From Babylonia areolata (Eukaryota; Mollusca; Gastropoda; Neogastropoda; Buccinidae), in NCBI RefSeq assembly GCF_041734735.1, contig NC_134891.1:14745578-14809577 (forward strand): DNA of 64,000 nt, written 5' to 3'. The notes under the pieces were generated by a model, which was not told the origin of the DNA, searched no databases, and saw only the letters and a program-made list of their open reading frames with translations. Positions within the stretch are counted from its first letter, which is position 1; each line of letters opens with the position of its first letter. Positions 22,751 through 35,281 of the stretch are shown piece by piece. The position numbers and the translations under genes are program-made.

Positions 22751-24230
22751 CACTGGGGAGAATTGATGTGAAAATGGAGTGCCTGCAGTGTTTCTGAAAA
22801 ATAAAATCATCCAGGGTGGGGAGTTAGTTTAGGTATTTTGGGTTCCATGTTACATATGTCATAAGGTTTTAGGTAATCATTAATAAAATACATATTTTTG
22901 CACAGGCTTTGTTTAAATGCATTGCATTGGCTAAGGATCGCGTGATAGATTCATTACTATCCTTATTATAAATCCAGTAATTCAAACATCTGCATCGGGA
23001 AAGTTAATTTAGGTAACTTGGATTCAATGTTACACGTGTTACAAGAAAGTTTTGCATAATCATTAATAAAATCTATGATCCATTGTTATCATGATTATTA
23101 TTTATATCCCACGCTAAATCGACGTCTACTGCGCCAGGGTTCGTGAGTCACATTTGCAAATACCGCTTCATTTCCAAAGAAAAATATGTATTTCATACCG
23201 TGTCTTTTCACGTCAAGACATGATGTTCAATTTTGCTATCATCTTCCCTCCATACTTTCCCAGTTTATTGTCTGGACAGAGCGCCGATAATGTTCATTGA
23301 AACTGAACCGGGTTAACACATATTTAGATATTTATATTCTACATGTTAATAAGCGGAGCATGGAGTATATCCAAGTTGTGCTTTGCGTAAAATATCAAAA
23401 AAATTGTACTTACGAACTAAATGATCCCATACTGCCTTCGTAAATTCACCTTTGCAGTCGGTATAATACTGATTTCATTCTTTATGATATGTCATGAATG
23501 GTAGGAAACTGGAAAACATTCATAAAGCGGATTTGCGTCTTCTACCACTTTAGTATAAAATACATGAAATTGAAAATGTTTGTTTCCTTTTGACCCGAAA
23601 GAGCTCTGTTCCTAGCATACTGTTCAGATTCAGTGACCTGCCCACAGATCAGCATCAGCGCGGCAGCAGTCAGTCACATGTACTGTACCACGCTGAACGC
23701 TTTCCTCTGGCGACCCCTTATACCGCGCTTGCGTAACCTTCGCCTGTGCTTGCCTTGCGACTTTTTGTAAGGCGCTCTCACACAGGCAGAAGTAATAAAA
23801 ATATTCGATTCTGGTCATTAAAAATCAAAATCTACCTATGTTCCCGCCCCCCTATAGTGGCCAACTTTATATCAGTGTAATCAGTATGATTTATTCTATT
23901 TTATCGTAAAAAGAACGGTTTTGTTGCAGACATTTTGACCTAACGCAAATTTTAATCTAAATTTCCTGGCCTACACGGGATGTTCCAACATTTGTTTCAG
24001 CACGGGGATTGTGGCAGACATCACATAACTGCACGTGTTCCTACAGCTGGGGCGGGTGACGCGGCGTTGCTGACCAAAGAGGGCCGACTAGGGAGTGGAG
24101 GTGTGGGAGGGAGGAAGGAGGGAGGGTGGCGCGGTGTTGGCTCGACCTCAAAGGCTGGACTTTGGACGGAGCGGAAGGGAGATAAAAAGCAGGGGTTGGG
24201 GGGGGGGGGGGGGGGGGGGGAGGCCAAGGG
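22751..24230. other. Unassigned sequence with an internal direct repeat
   Basis: Around 22813-22890 and 22996-23072 two related ~75-bp stretches occur (shared 'agttaatttaggta' type and 'aatcattaataaaat'). No coding sequence was recognised. A G-rich tract with poly(G) lies at 24190-24220. Confidence 0.4.
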
Positions 24231-24300
24231 GGTGAAGGGATGGGGAGGGAAGGGGGAGAGAGTGTGGGTGGTGGGGGTGACACTGCTGGCACACTATGAC

Positions 24301-24352
<52 letters not shown>

Positions 24353-24725
24353 GGGAGGTAGGGGGTGGGGCAGTGGGGGTATGGCGTATTTGTTTGTGCT
24401 TGTATAAGTAAGTGTGTGTGTGTGTGTGTGTGCCGTGCAAGCTGCTATATGTAGCCTGGGAATGAGTGTGTGGTGGAGGGGATGTGGGGGGTGCAGGGTA
24501 ATTTGGGAGATGGTGTGTGTGTGTGTGTGTGTGTGTGAGGGCTCGTGTACGTTTATGTGTATTTGTTTGTGCTTTCATATCTGTGAAACTGCATGTTTGT
24601 TGTATATCTGTTATCCATATGTGTGTGTGTGTGTATGCATGTTTTACATTTATTTGCTTATTTATCACCATTATTGTCTTTTTATTTTATCTTTATTTTT
24701 TATCATTATTATTATTATTATTATG
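24231..24725. repeat. Composite microsatellite-rich dispersed repeat, copy 1
   Basis: An AT tract, a GT tract and a unique core are shared in order with 39056-39634. The core includes 'gtgccgtgcaagctgc', 'ttcatatctgtgaaactgca' and 'catttatttgctta'. A poly(A)-tailed SINE is attached to the right-hand end of both copies, so the whole block was probably duplicated together. Confidence 0.7.
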
Positions 24726-24726
24726 T

Positions 24727-24866
24727 TCTTTTTTTTCTCAAAACCTGACTAAGCATGCTGGGTTACGTTGCTGGTCAGACATCTGCTTGGCAGATGTGGT
24801 GTAACGTATATGGATTTGTTCAAACGCAGTGACGTCTCCTTGAGCTACTGACACTGATACCTCAGT
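24727..24866 (-). mobile_element. Short poly(A)-tailed SINE, copy 1
   Basis: Read on the reverse strand, the element starts 'tcagtagctcaaggag', continues through 'catctgccaagcagatg' and ends in an A-rich tail (complement of the T run at 24729-24737). The same ~125-bp body lies at 39662-39785. Its head has a box A-like 'tagctcaaggagg'. I recall it as a frequent gastropod repeat. Its promoter class is not certain. Confidence 0.68.
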
Positions 24867-24910
24867 GATGCACCTGAGTCTGATCCAGCAATTTCACCAG
24901 AAAAGGAGCA

Positions 24911-24922
24911 AACTGCATCCAG
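24911..24922. repeat. Target-site duplication, left, LINE A copy 2
   Basis: The 12-bp AACTGCATCCAG is repeated exactly at 30715-30726, bounding the LINE at base precision. Confidence 0.95.
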
Positions 24923-25696
24923 CCTCCCGGGGGGTAACACTACCTTGTCGTGGTCGGGAGGCTTAGTGGCCAGTGATCGAGCGAGCTATGTTGGCGGGGG
25001 CATCAGTGCTTCTGGGGGTTTACTGCTCTAGTCCAAGGTCTTAATTGACAGCCTACATAGGCATTGTAGCTGTTAAGGCTGAATAAGTGATGGGTTTTTT
25101 GTTTTGTTTTTGTTTGTTTTTTAACTGATGCCTCTGATAGGGCTTCCCATGCCGAACAGGTCGTGCGTGAGTGAGGCCCAAACTAAAAGTGACCCACTGT
25201 CTCTTTCGCTATTCTCTATTCTTTTTACCGCCTCTTTTCTGTCCTCAGCTCCCCATCAAGCCTTCTTTTCTACATTCTTTTTTCTCTGCGGCCTACTTCA
25301 GGCCAACTGTGTTTGCCGTACGGCGCGACCTGTGATGGAGGGGAATGAGATCCTGGGGATTGAGAGAGCATGCTGCTCTCAACACGTCCCTTTGGCTCGG
25401 ACCTCTTCTAAGACAGGCGGCACACACTGGCCCGTGTGTGTCAATTGGCTACCCCTACGTGGGGTTGGGTCAAGACTGGCAGTTTAGAGGCTAACGATGA
25501 TAACCCCCGTAGTGCTCAGTTCTCTGTCCCCGGGAACTGGGCGTGATCGGGGGGGAACGCGTTGGAACTAAACTGTTAGTCGTATATCCCTCCCGAAACC
25601 TGGAAGGGGTCAAGCTGGTGTTCCCTTGACCCTGGCCCTAAGTTGGACCCCATGGTGGGTGGGTAAGGGAGGGATGAACTAACGATCCAAAAAACC

Positions 25697-26878
25697 ATGG
25701 CTTCTATCCAGTCACACCCCCCTAAACATGGAACAAGGAGGAGACCAGGAACGGATGACTCGGACTCCGATTTGGAGGTCGGTGAGACCTCTGGATATTG
25801 GCCGTCGTGGTTTGTGGTGGAGGGCACTGATGATGACAAGCTCTTGTCGGCTCTCAGCCCCTTCGCCATCCAGAAAGGCTTCCAGTGTTTAGCAGGCGCA
25901 CTGAAGTCTGTCAAGAGGCTGAGGAACGGAACGTTTCTGGTGGAGACGACATCGAAAAGGCAGACACAGCTTCTGCTTAAAGCGACCACTTTTGTGGATA
26001 GGGCGGTGAGGGTCTCCTCTCACAAAGGACTGAACTGCTCCAACGGGGTCATCAGATGCCCTGAATTGAGAGGAGTATCTGAGGCAGAGATTAAGTGTGA
26101 GCTGTCCTCTCAGGGAGTGACGGATGTTTACAGGGTGACAGTAAGGAAGGGGTCGGACAGAGTCCCGACCAACACATTCTTCTGCTGCCCGAATATCCCC
26201 AAGGACATACGAGTTGGATACCTGCAGGTGAACGTAAGTCTGTACGTGCCGTCCCCTCTACGGTGTTTCAAGTGCCAGAAATTCGGACACGTGCGGGACT
26301 GCTGCAAGGAGGAAGAGGCGTGTGGCACCTGTTCAAAGGCGGCGCACCAGGGCGAGTGCATCAGTCCAGCCCGTTGTGTGAACTGTGGAGGCGGCCACCC
26401 GTCTTCATCAAAAGACTGCCCTGCCTGGAAAAAAGAAAAAGAAATCCAGAAGGTGAAGACAGAGAACAAAATATTGTTCTCTGAGGCCCGTAAATTAGTG
26501 GAGGTTACATTGCCTAAGGCGTCTTACGCTTCTGTCGTCAGACCCAGGATGGTGGACGTTGCGATCCAGACGATGTCCACAGGGACGCAGACGGACGACA
26601 TACCGACCTTGGTAAAACCATTGGCCTTGGGTGGAGGCGCTGTATCCACCTCTTCCCATCCTGTACAGCGGTCCTCAGGAAAGTCTCGGGTGGAGGCATG
26701 GTGTCCGCCTCCCATCCCTCTCCCCTCGTCCCGCCCCTCGGGCTGGTGGGAGTGCCCAGAAACCCCCCGTACCTCCAAAACCCAAGGAGGGGAGGGTTGT
26801 GGCCTTGGCGGGGTCAGGGAGAGCCGAGGTGGTGGATATTCTGGCTGGGTCGGAATCGGACAGGACTTTAAATACTAA
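25697..26878 (+). CDS. LINE A ORF1 (gag-like RNA-binding protein), copy 2
   Basis: This 393-codon frame encodes the nucleic-acid chaperone that packages LINE RNA. An N-terminal region (MASIQSHPPKHGTRRRPGTD, then acidic) leads to a likely RNA-recognition-like fold (about residues 40-180). Three zinc knuckles follow: CFKCQKFGHVRDCC, CGTCSKAAHQGEC and CVNCGGGHPSSSKDC (about residues 190-245). The first knuckle has a Cys where copy 3 has RC. The last ~50 residues of this frame look out of register. The +1 frame at 26740-26948 reads QKPPVPPKPKEGR and NRYAVLADLEPPQ, more like a real ORF1 tail. Copy 3 shows the same offset. Confidence 0.85.
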   Translation: MASIQSHPPKHGTRRRPGTDDSDSDLEVGETSGYWPSWFVVEGTDDDKLLSALSPFAIQKGFQCLAGALKSVKRLRNGTFLVETTSKRQTQLLLKATTFVDRAVRVSSHKGLNCSNGVIRCPELRGVSEAEIKCELSSQGVTDVYRVTVRKGSDRVPTNTFFCCPNIPKDIRVGYLQVNVSLYVPSPLRCFKCQKFGHVRDCCKEEEACGTCSKAAHQGECISPARCVNCGGGHPSSSKDCPAWKKEKEIQKVKTENKILFSEARKLVEVTLPKASYASVVRPRMVDVAIQTMSTGTQTDDIPTLVKPLALGGGAVSTSSHPVQRSSGKSRVEAWCPPPIPLPSSRPSGWWECPETPRTSKTQGGEGCGLGGVRESRGGGYSGWVGIGQDFKY

Positions 26879-26973
26879 AAATAGATATGCGGTCTTGGCC
26901 GACCTTGAGCCACCGCAAGCAGAGGAGCAGGCTGTAGCGATGGATTAGTCTGCTGCTTTATTTTTAACCTTTC

Positions 26974-29900
26974 TAATGGCGGTAATTCATTGGAACATCC
27001 GTGGGTTTTGCGCCAATCTCCAGGAACTCCAGCTGCTTTGTCGTGCTTTGAAACCTTCAGTGCTGGCGCTGCAAGAGACTCTGCAAAGAGATGGCAAGTT
27101 TTTATCTCTCTCTGGTTTTAACTCCATTTTTAAACCCGCTTAACCGAAGCAAGAGGGATTGACGGGAGGTATCACTATTTTTATACATAAGTCCCTTTTA
27201 TATATTACAGTTCCTTTAAGCACCCCTTTACAGGCGGTGGCAGTCAGAGTCACACCATCACTGTCTGTTCTCTGTATCTTCCTCCTTCCGTCCGTGTTCT
27301 GAGGCAGGACCTCATGAACCTTGTCGACCAGCTCCCACGACCGTTTTTACTGTTGGGCGACTTCAATGGCCACTCCTCGCTCTGGGGAAGTGAGGTGACA
27401 TCAGCGCGAGGTCTTCTTTTGGAAAACCTTCTTTCCGATATGGACCTGTGCTGTCTTAACGACAAGTCACCCACTTACTTTCATCTGTCTTCTGGGAAGC
27501 TCTCGTGTTTAGATCTGTCGGTCTGTGATCCATCGTTGGTCCTGGACTACGAGTGGAAAGTGCACGACGATCTGCACGGGAGTGACCACTTTCCTGTCGT
27601 CCTCCACCCCACAGACGGGGAGGGTGACTCTCTGCCTCATTTTAGATTGCGCCAAAGCAGTAGTCTCATTGTCTACTTCCAAGGCTTCAGATGCCAAGAA
27701 CGCCCTGGTTCAACGCTGAATGTCGGGAGGCCTGTAAGTCTCGGAAGAGAGCGCAATGACGCGTCTTTCGGAGACCGGAGACCGATAGCGTTCGAACCCA
27801 TCAACAGCTGAGGGCGAAAGCCGGGTATGTTTTTAAAAAGAGCCAGAGAAAATCATGGAGAGATTTTTGCTCTTCCTTAACCTCCAACACACCCAAGAAG
27901 AAAGTGTGGAGGGTTTTAAAATAAATTAAGGGCAAAAACGTCTGCCCAACATTTCACCATCTTAAACTCTCAGACGCTCTGGTCACAGAGAAGAAAGCAG
28001 TTGCTAATTTGCTAGCCTCCTCAATCGAACTGAACACTAGATCTGCCAACAAATCTGCTCTGTTTCTCAAAACCAAAAACCTGAAAGAAAAAACACCCTG
28101 CAACTTCTCTTCTGACAACACAGAGAGCTACAACCTTCCTTTCACTATGAATGAATTAAAATCTGCCCTTCAGACCTGCACGGATTCCTCTCCAGGAATG
28201 GACGAGGTCCATTATAAACTTTTAAAACATCTTCCCGAAACCTGTCTGGACACCCTGCTCAAAGTTTACAACCACATCTGGATCACAGGCTTTTTCTCCA
28301 CCCTCCTGGCGGAAAGCCCTCATAATCCCGGTGACAAAACCGGGAAAAGACCCCTTGAACCCCTCCAACTACCGCCCAGTAGCACTGACCAGCTGCATCT
28401 GCAAACTGATGGAGAAGATGGTCAACGGTAGACTGATGTGGAAACTAGAGACTGACGGCCTTCTGGTGAAAGAACAGTGCGGTTTCTGCAAGCATCGGTT
28501 TACCGTTGACCATCTGGTTCATCTGGAAACCACTGTAAGGAATACCTTTGTAAACAAACAGCATGTGTTGGCCATATTTTTTTTACTTAGAGAAAGCTCA
28601 CGATACCACCTGGAAATTTGGAATCCTCTCGGACCTGCACAAGCTCAGCTTCCGAGGACACCTGCTCCAGTTCATCCACAACTTCTTGCAAGACAGATAA
28701 TTCCAGGTGAGGGTCGGCACCACCCTGCTGGACATTCACGAGCAGGAGCTGGGTGTTCCACAAGGGAGCATTCTGTCGCCAGCTCTCTTCAGCATCAAAA
28801 TTAACGACATCGTTCAGTCGGTTCAGAAAGGATCGGACAGCTCACTGTTTGTGGACAATTTCGCCCTGTATGCAACTGGCAGCACGTATGCCAGCATCCA
28901 GCGACGGCTTCAGCTCTGCGTGGACAAAATTCAGTGTTGGGCAGAGGAGAATGGCTTCACATTTTCGTCCTCCAAACCTGAGTGTATTCATTTTCATAAC
29001 TTTCGCCAATTCTATCTGGACCCTGAAATCCGTCTGGAAAATCCACCATCCCGGCGGTCAAGGAAGCCAAATTTTTAGGGGTCGTTTTTGATCAGAAGCT
29101 GAACTTCCTCAGCCATATCAAACAGCTGAAAATATCTTGTCAAAAAGCCCTGAACATCATCTGAGTTGTGGCACACATGGACTGGGGTGCTGATAAGAGA
29201 ACTCTCTTGCACCTCTACAGAGCCCTGGTCCAGTTCAAACTGGATTACGGAAGTGTAGTATACGGCTCGGCCAGACCGTCTTACCTGAAACTGCTGGACC
29301 CTATACACCACCAAGGGCTCCGTCTCAGCTTAGGTGCATTCCGCACCACCCCTGTGCACAGCCTGTATGCAGAGGCAGGGGAACCGCCTTTCTCCAACCA
29401 CAGACTGAAGCTGACCCTAAAACTATTACTTGAAACTGTTTTCTGAACCTACAAACCCTGCTTACGACGTTGTATTCAACAACCCCTTCAACAAGAAATT
29501 TAAAGACAACCCAAACTGCATCCCTCCTCTTGGACTCCGCATTCAGCCGCACATAGAAAATGCCGATCTGGATGTCGGTGGCATCTCAGACTTCTCCAAG
29601 TTCCCTGACAGCCCTCCGTGGACCTTTAGAACACCTGAGGTCCAATTCGATCTGGCCTCGTACCGTAAAGACTTCACCAGTTCACTGGCTTACAGAACTT
29701 ACTTTTCAGAACTCTGCCACAAATTTCCCACTTTCCAAAGAACCTTCACTGACGGTTCCAAGTCAGAGGACGGACGTTCTGTCCCACCTTTCCTGACCAG
29801 CCCTCAATGGAACACATCTTATCTGACAGCTCAGTGTACACTACGGAACTGACCGCACTGGTTCTGGCGGTAAAAATGGTTCTCTCTTCGAAACAAAAGA

Positions 29901-30541
29901 GATTCATGATCTTTTCTGACTCCTTGCAGCCATGGAGGTGATCGCCTGCAGGAATCTCACTCATCCCAAACTGCTGAAATTCTACGAAGCTTTTACTCTC
30001 GTAACGAAGAAAGGATACGAGGTTGTGTTGGCCTGGGTTCCTGGACATGTTGGCATTCGTGGTAACGAAAGGGCAGACCAGCTGGCCAAGAACGCTGTAA
30101 AGAAAGAATTATCGAGATCCTTTGTACCATACACAGACATGAAACCGAAGGTGAACACTTATGTTAAGGATCTTTGGCAATAGGAGTGGAACACCCAGAC
30201 AGACAAGCTATTCCAGATCCGTCCAGACCTAAAAGAGACCCTCTCTTCAGGGGTGAAGAACAGAAAGGAGGAGTCTGTGCTGTGCAGACTGCATGCGGGG
30301 CACACTTTTTTTTATATTTTTTTTTACTCATTCTTACTTGTTGAAGGGGGAAGAGGCTCCTCGATGTATTCCCTGTGATGAGCCTCTCACCGTGAAACAC
30401 GTGCTCCTTGACTGTTGGGATCTGCATGACGTTAGACACAGACATTACACGGCGGTTTCTTTGAAGACCTTGTTTCGTGATGTCCCTCTGTGGGCGCTGA
30501 TGGACTTCTTTAAAGAAGTGAACATTTTTAATCAGATTTGA
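26974..30541 (+). pseudogene. LINE A ORF2, copy 2 (endonuclease, RT, RNase H)
   Basis: ORF2 starts at 26974 (MAVIHWNIRGFCANLQELQLL), with the endonuclease blocks LALQET, LLGDFNGHSSLWGSE and GSDHFPVVL (to about 27605). The RT follows with GVPQGSILSPALFS (~28750) and FVDNFALYA (~28850), where the catalytic second Asp is Asn. RNase H (FTDGSKSEDG, WVPGHVGIRGNERADQ) and the C-terminal HVLLDCWDLHDVR motif follow. Stops and frame changes occur at many points, for example in the endonuclease near 27140, near 28570 and 29160, and at 30181. The copy cannot make a full protein. Confidence 0.88.
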
Positions 30542-30714
30542 AGGTTTTAAACTATGGAAGTTTTTTAAACTTTGAGTGGAAAGTTTGAAGTGGTGACTCG
30601 TTTTAACTGTTTGTTAAAGGGTAAAACCCTTGTAGTAGGTATTAATGTGGCAATAGCCTTGAGATGGCCTTAGTGGTCGGCGAGGCTCTAAGCACCATAA
30701 TTTCATTTCATTTC

Positions 30715-30726
30715 AACTGCATCCAG
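30715..30726. repeat. Target-site duplication, right, LINE A copy 2
   Basis: AACTGCATCCAG matches 24911-24922 exactly and follows the ATTTC tail directly. Confidence 0.95.
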
Positions 30727-31092
30727 GAAACTAGAGGTAGAATCATCAGACAGATCCAGGATGGAGCAGAGATTTCAGTCTTTCAATATAGGTCCATGTA
30801 CCGTTGTGGATAATTTGGAAGATGGACAAGGGGAAGTAAAGAAAGACAAAGACGTTTCTTATGATACTTGAGGTGTAGAACCTGAATCCTCAATGGTTGA
30901 GGCCTCCTTACTTGAATCTGATGATGGCAAGTTTTCTGAAGACTGAGAAGAAATTTTGGCTGAAGACAAACCTAAAGTTGGTGTTCCTGAGCTTGTATTG
31001 TTCACACAAGCAACATAGGCTTGTAGTGAGGCTGGATCCCAGGCACTAATGTGTTGACTGGAGGTCAGTTGATTTTGCCGGTGTTTATGCAA

Positions 31093-33164
31093 AGGTCAGA
31101 TATATGCTGCTCTTCTTAATTTCTTAAAAATTTTATGGCAGATGTGGTTTATAACCTTGAAACCTAACCTGCCAAGTTGAGCAATATTCATCATAAGATG
31201 CTGGGTCTGTTGGATATCTGTCCACCTCAATACTCCCAAGAAAAAAGAGCTTGCCGCTAACATGAGGGAGACATTAAAAACTCAACCTTTATTAACCACC
31301 TCCACCTCACTGACCATGCAGGTAAATGTTGACCTTTGGGACTGAAATCCAAATGCAAACCACTCAGCAATCGTGCATATGGATCAGAGGACATTGTACA
31401 TGTGTGACCTTTCAGTTGATATATGCTGTGACCTTTGATCAACTGTTCCAAATAGCAAAAGTTTGGTGCTTCATGGTTTGTGTGTGCACGTGTATGTGTA
31501 TGAGCAAGTATGCGTAATATGTATGTGTGTGCATGTGTTAGGAAGTACAAGGAGCGTGTATCAACAACAATTTCTTGCAAACCAAGCTTAATTTTAATGT
31601 GGATTAGATAAATAAATGCTCTTCAAATCACATGATTTTTTTTTTTTTTTTTTTACCATAAAAGCTGTCATGGTGCAGTACATGTTCATCATCATGGTCT
31701 GGAAGATCAGGGTTTAAACCTGTCAAAGGCATGGATGCTGTTATGGAATTTTCATGAATACTTCTTGTTGACAATTTTCAATAATTTCTGTTGAATGTCC
31801 AAAAGTAATATTTCTAATCTGAGATTCTTTCACAGAAACTATCCAATTAACTTCATGAAACTGGACACCCACACGAAACACCAACAGACCTCTCAAAACT
31901 CAAGAGCTGTTATTCTTAATACTACCTTGTCACTATTATAACTCGGCTGCTAGATGAGAATTTTCAAAACGTGGCTCCTAAATTGAATAGGTACACTTGA
32001 AGCAGTATGTATACTGATCCGCAATGGTCCAGTGATGGAATATATGGCCAAAATATGTGTTTCAAAGCCTTTTTTCTTTCTGTTTCTTTGGTTTAAGCTA
32101 AAAGCTTGCAGGACATGACTTACCTGTGCTACAAACCAAGGAAACATTCTCAAGGGATCTACTTTTAAAGACAAGTTCCAAGAGTGTTAGTTCAACATTT
32201 CAACTGTAATTGATGGAGATCATGCTTTGACAATAAATCTGCATTTGTTCCAGTTATACCTTAAAAGGCAGATCTGCCCAAAGGAAGAATAGTTGTTTTT
32301 AAAATTTAAAAAAAAAAAGACCTGAGAGTCCACTGATCCTGCACAAGCCATGTCTGTGAGTACTAGCACAAACCAGTAAGAAATGTTTCACACCTGTTGC
32401 ATAATAACTGCAAATGCCTTTCTTTGTATAAGATCCCAAGGTCATGCACCATTGTCAGGGCATTTTATCTCACATGCCAATTCACACCCACCCTCCACAT
32501 ACACACACGCCTCTTTTTTTTCCCCCTTTTAATATAAAACTTTGTACAAAAAAATACAAACACACTGTCCATACTTCACTACAAATACAAACAGAATAAC
32601 AATCAACCTGACAAACATGATTTACGCACAATATATTATGACTGAAAAACTCATGTCAAACACGATTTACACCGCATAAAATTCACTGACAAACATTCAT
32701 TACACAACATGACTGTCTCTGATAAGCATAATTTATGCAGTGTGAAAGTCACTGACCAGATTCATTTACACAATAACGAGACACTGACAGACAATATCTG
32801 TGTAATATCAGTCATAGAAAAACATGATTCACATCACATATGATATGGAATTCGTCAACACATTTCAGCAATGTAAATCACAGTGGCACTAACAAATCTA
32901 GCACCCTACACAAATTCCTAACAATTAACAAAATTTATTTCACAGATGAAAAAGACAAGAAAAAAATGTTGCAAAATAGCCTCTTCAAGCAAACAAGAAT
33001 TGAATAAGACAAAACCTGGGCAACTGATAACTGCAACATCAACTTACTTTTCTGGTCACTAAAGACAGAACATGAAGATTAAATGGCAACCCAGAGGACA
33101 GTACATCCATATAGTGACAAGATCTCACATCAATGGTACCTATCTGATCGTTCTCCCCAATCCA
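31093..33164. other. Unassigned sequence
   Basis: The left part (31093-31260) continues the doubtful reverse-strand frame described at 24868-31092. Further right are poly(T) (31638-31655) and AT-rich DNA with many 'cactgac' and 'aaacatgattta' motifs (32600-32900), without clear coding content. Confidence 0.35.
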
Positions 33165-33425
33165 CCAGACCTTGAGTGGTGGACCATATGCTGGTTTTTA
33201 GAGTGAAACGTTAAGTACTCTGTGCCTCATGGTTTCTGAGCATGTAAAAGAAACAGCAATAAAGAACTGTCCCTGCCAAAAGTTCGTAGAAAATCTATTT
33301 CTATGGGGGATATACATTCCAACTGAAAAAAAAAATGGCATCAGTTTTTTTCAGACACACTCTCTGCATCAAAAACAGGCCAAACATAACTGCTGTTACA
33401 GAGTATGCAATACAATATAATAAAG
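33165..33425 (+). mobile_element. Degraded SINE (same family as 8475-8770)
   Basis: Recognisable blocks are 'gaccttgagtggtgg', 'catgtaaaagaaacagcaa', 'gttcgtagaaaatctattt' and a terminal 'caatacaatata'. It is more diverged than the 8475 copy and therefore older. Confidence 0.6.
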
Positions 33426-33499
33426 TAATCATAACTATTGGAGAAAAAAGTAACAGAAAAATCAGTTGAACAAAAATCAATATTACAGCAACAATACAA

Positions 33500-34010
33500 T
33501 GAGTAGAACTGTCAGAGAAGAGCGGAGATTTCTTGAGGGAATGTAAACATTGATAAGGTCAGAATGATATGTAGGTCCTGCAGAGTGGAAAGCAGAATAG
33601 CAGAGACACACAACATTATATTTAGTTCTCACTTCAATGGGGAGCGAATGAAGAGTGCAGAGGTGGGGAGAAATGTGATCAGTACGTGGGACTCTGAGAG
33701 TCAGATGGACAGCATTGTTTTGAAGTTTTTGAATTCGCTGAAGGAGATTATGTGGACAGCCTGTGAGAAGAGAATTACAGTAGTTGAATCATAGTAATTT
33801 CAACAGAAGGTACTGTGGGATAGAGTTAATGCAACAATGTTCACAATTTACTAAGCGTATCAGATTTACTACCTGAACATACATACTGAGGTCTGAGCCA
33901 AGAATGACTCCAAGGATCCTTGCAGATTTAGAAAACTGAACTGTGGCATCACCAACCACAATAGAGACAGGAAAAAAAGTAGATATGGACATTCTAAAAG
34001 AGGAAATAAA
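33500..34010 (-). pseudogene. CR1/L2-type LINE relic, RT thumb region
   Basis: On the reverse strand VVGDATVQFSKSARILGVILGS (about 33960-33890), followed by a NLIRLVNCE segment, resembles the post-catalytic part of CR1/L2 reverse transcriptases ('LGVxLDxxLSM'). Towards 33500 the complement matches the 'LDYCNSLLSG' and 'LHWLPI' zone only faintly. It is a small, strongly decayed fragment. Confidence 0.55.
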
Positions 34011-35280
34011 CAATGACAATGAAACACACACTAACTATTCAATTGGATATGATAAACTAACACACAAATAATTTTGAAATCCAAGCGATAAAGGAAAAAT
34101 GATGTAACAAAATCTCTATCAAAAGATTAAAAGAAATGCTGTAATAAATAAATCAATAATGAGACAATGACAAAAATACAAGTAGATCTATTGACCATTC
34201 AACTGACATTTTAATAAAACTAAAAAATGAAACGCAGGTAAGCCTCCATTACACACTTTTTCTTCAAGAGTCTTTCAGACATGACTTATTCTGATTGTTC
34301 CCCACTTCATGTTTCTGAAACCCCGTGTCAGAGATCACAATGCTGAGATACTGGCAGGTGTACTTTCTATTTATCGGCAAAGGCAACATATGGTCTACTT
34401 TTATCAATAACTGCCATGTAATATATTTTTCTGAAAATATCAATATCTAGAAAGACATCTGGTATTGTATATATTTTAAAAAAAAGAAGTATATATATAT
34501 ATATATATATATTAACAAATATTAAAGAGTGGTAACTCTCTCCATTACACAACGTACACAACTTCAAGTCAGTGATGCTTGCGCTACCAATTCAGCTAGC
34601 ACACAGGTAAATAAAAGGTACACTGGGACAAACCCAGACACTTCCTCAAAAACGGAAGCGCCAGGCCTGTCCTTATACCGATCATTTGACATGTGCACAC
34701 AGCAGCAAAGACAAAAGAAATGTGCAAACACAAATTAGCTTTTATTCAAGACTGGCATAGCCTCTTTAATCGAGCAGTCCACAGGGAACCATCAATGTAA
34801 GATCGCCAGGAGGCCACACACCAGAGATCATGCACTGCTGCTGACTCACTTTGGTGGTGTTCACTGGTGCCTGTTCTTATTTAACATATACCACCTACTA
34901 AGCCCCCTACTGATGACAATAATGGCTTTGTTGCGGAGCCAGACTGAATGAGTGTCTCCACCCCCCCCTCCACCCCCAGAGTGGAGACCACCATCACATC
35001 CCTCCAACAACAGCCCCCTCAAAATCTGCTGACACTGAAGACATTGAAAGGACTCACCCAAAGCTTGAAGTGGAAGGGTATCAAAACAGAGGTAACCATG
35101 ACAGCAGGGCATGAAAGGTCACAGACTTTGGGACTTTTTTGATTATATTGATGACGATGAAGGAGGAGGAGGACAATGATGATGATGTTGCTATGGGTAT
35201 ACAATTTTGATCCTATCACTCAAATATTCATTTCATATAATATAGTGAAACATAAACTCAATCATACAGCCAGTTCATAT
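34011..35280. other. Unassigned sequence
   Basis: AT tract at 34490-34511. A small C-rich stretch lies at 34961-34977. A (GAT/GAG)-rich tract lies at 35150-35190. No gene was recognised. Confidence 0.4.
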
Positions 35281-35281
35281 A

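Larger units (their letters stand above)
24923..30714 (+). mobile_element. LINE family A, copy 2, full length (5.79 kb)
   Basis: This is a complete non-LTR retrotransposon. It has a 5' UTR from 24923 (beginning cctcccgggggg), ORF1 with three CCHC knuckles, ORF2 with endonuclease, RT and RNase H, and a terminal ATTTC-repeat tail. A perfect 12-bp target duplication flanks it. The 5' end matches that of copy 3 ('gggaggcttagtggccagtgatcg'), which supports full length. ORF1 is open, whereas ORF2 has several stops and frame changes. The duplication is intact and the copies are similar, so the insertion is fairly recent. Confidence 0.96.
24868..31092. other. Flanking sequence of LINE A copy 2, open on both strands across the empty site
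   Basis: If the LINE (24923-30714) and one target duplication are left out, the + strand is open for about 64 codons (SDAPESDPAIS ... SYDT) and an acidic frame continues past the next stop. On the reverse strand a Ser-rich frame ending STPQVS (31092-30859) is also open. An upstream reverse frame reads LGRLGFKVINHICHKIFKK. The sequence may be a worn coding exon or an old TE ORF, but I recognise no family, and either frame could be chance. Confidence 0.3.

Noticed and set aside
24294-24671. Long open frames over the GT/CA tracts (both strands)
   Set aside because: They are translations of simple repeats (His/Thr or Cys/Val runs) with no domain or conserved start.
31638-31760. Possible tRNA-like unit (box B 'gggtttaaacc' near 31711)
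   Set aside because: Box A is poor and no cloverleaf or SINE body follows.
34860-35142. Possible host exon around 34948-35142
   Set aside because: Neither strand gives splice borders in phase or a recognisable domain. The frame is short and includes simple C-rich sequence.
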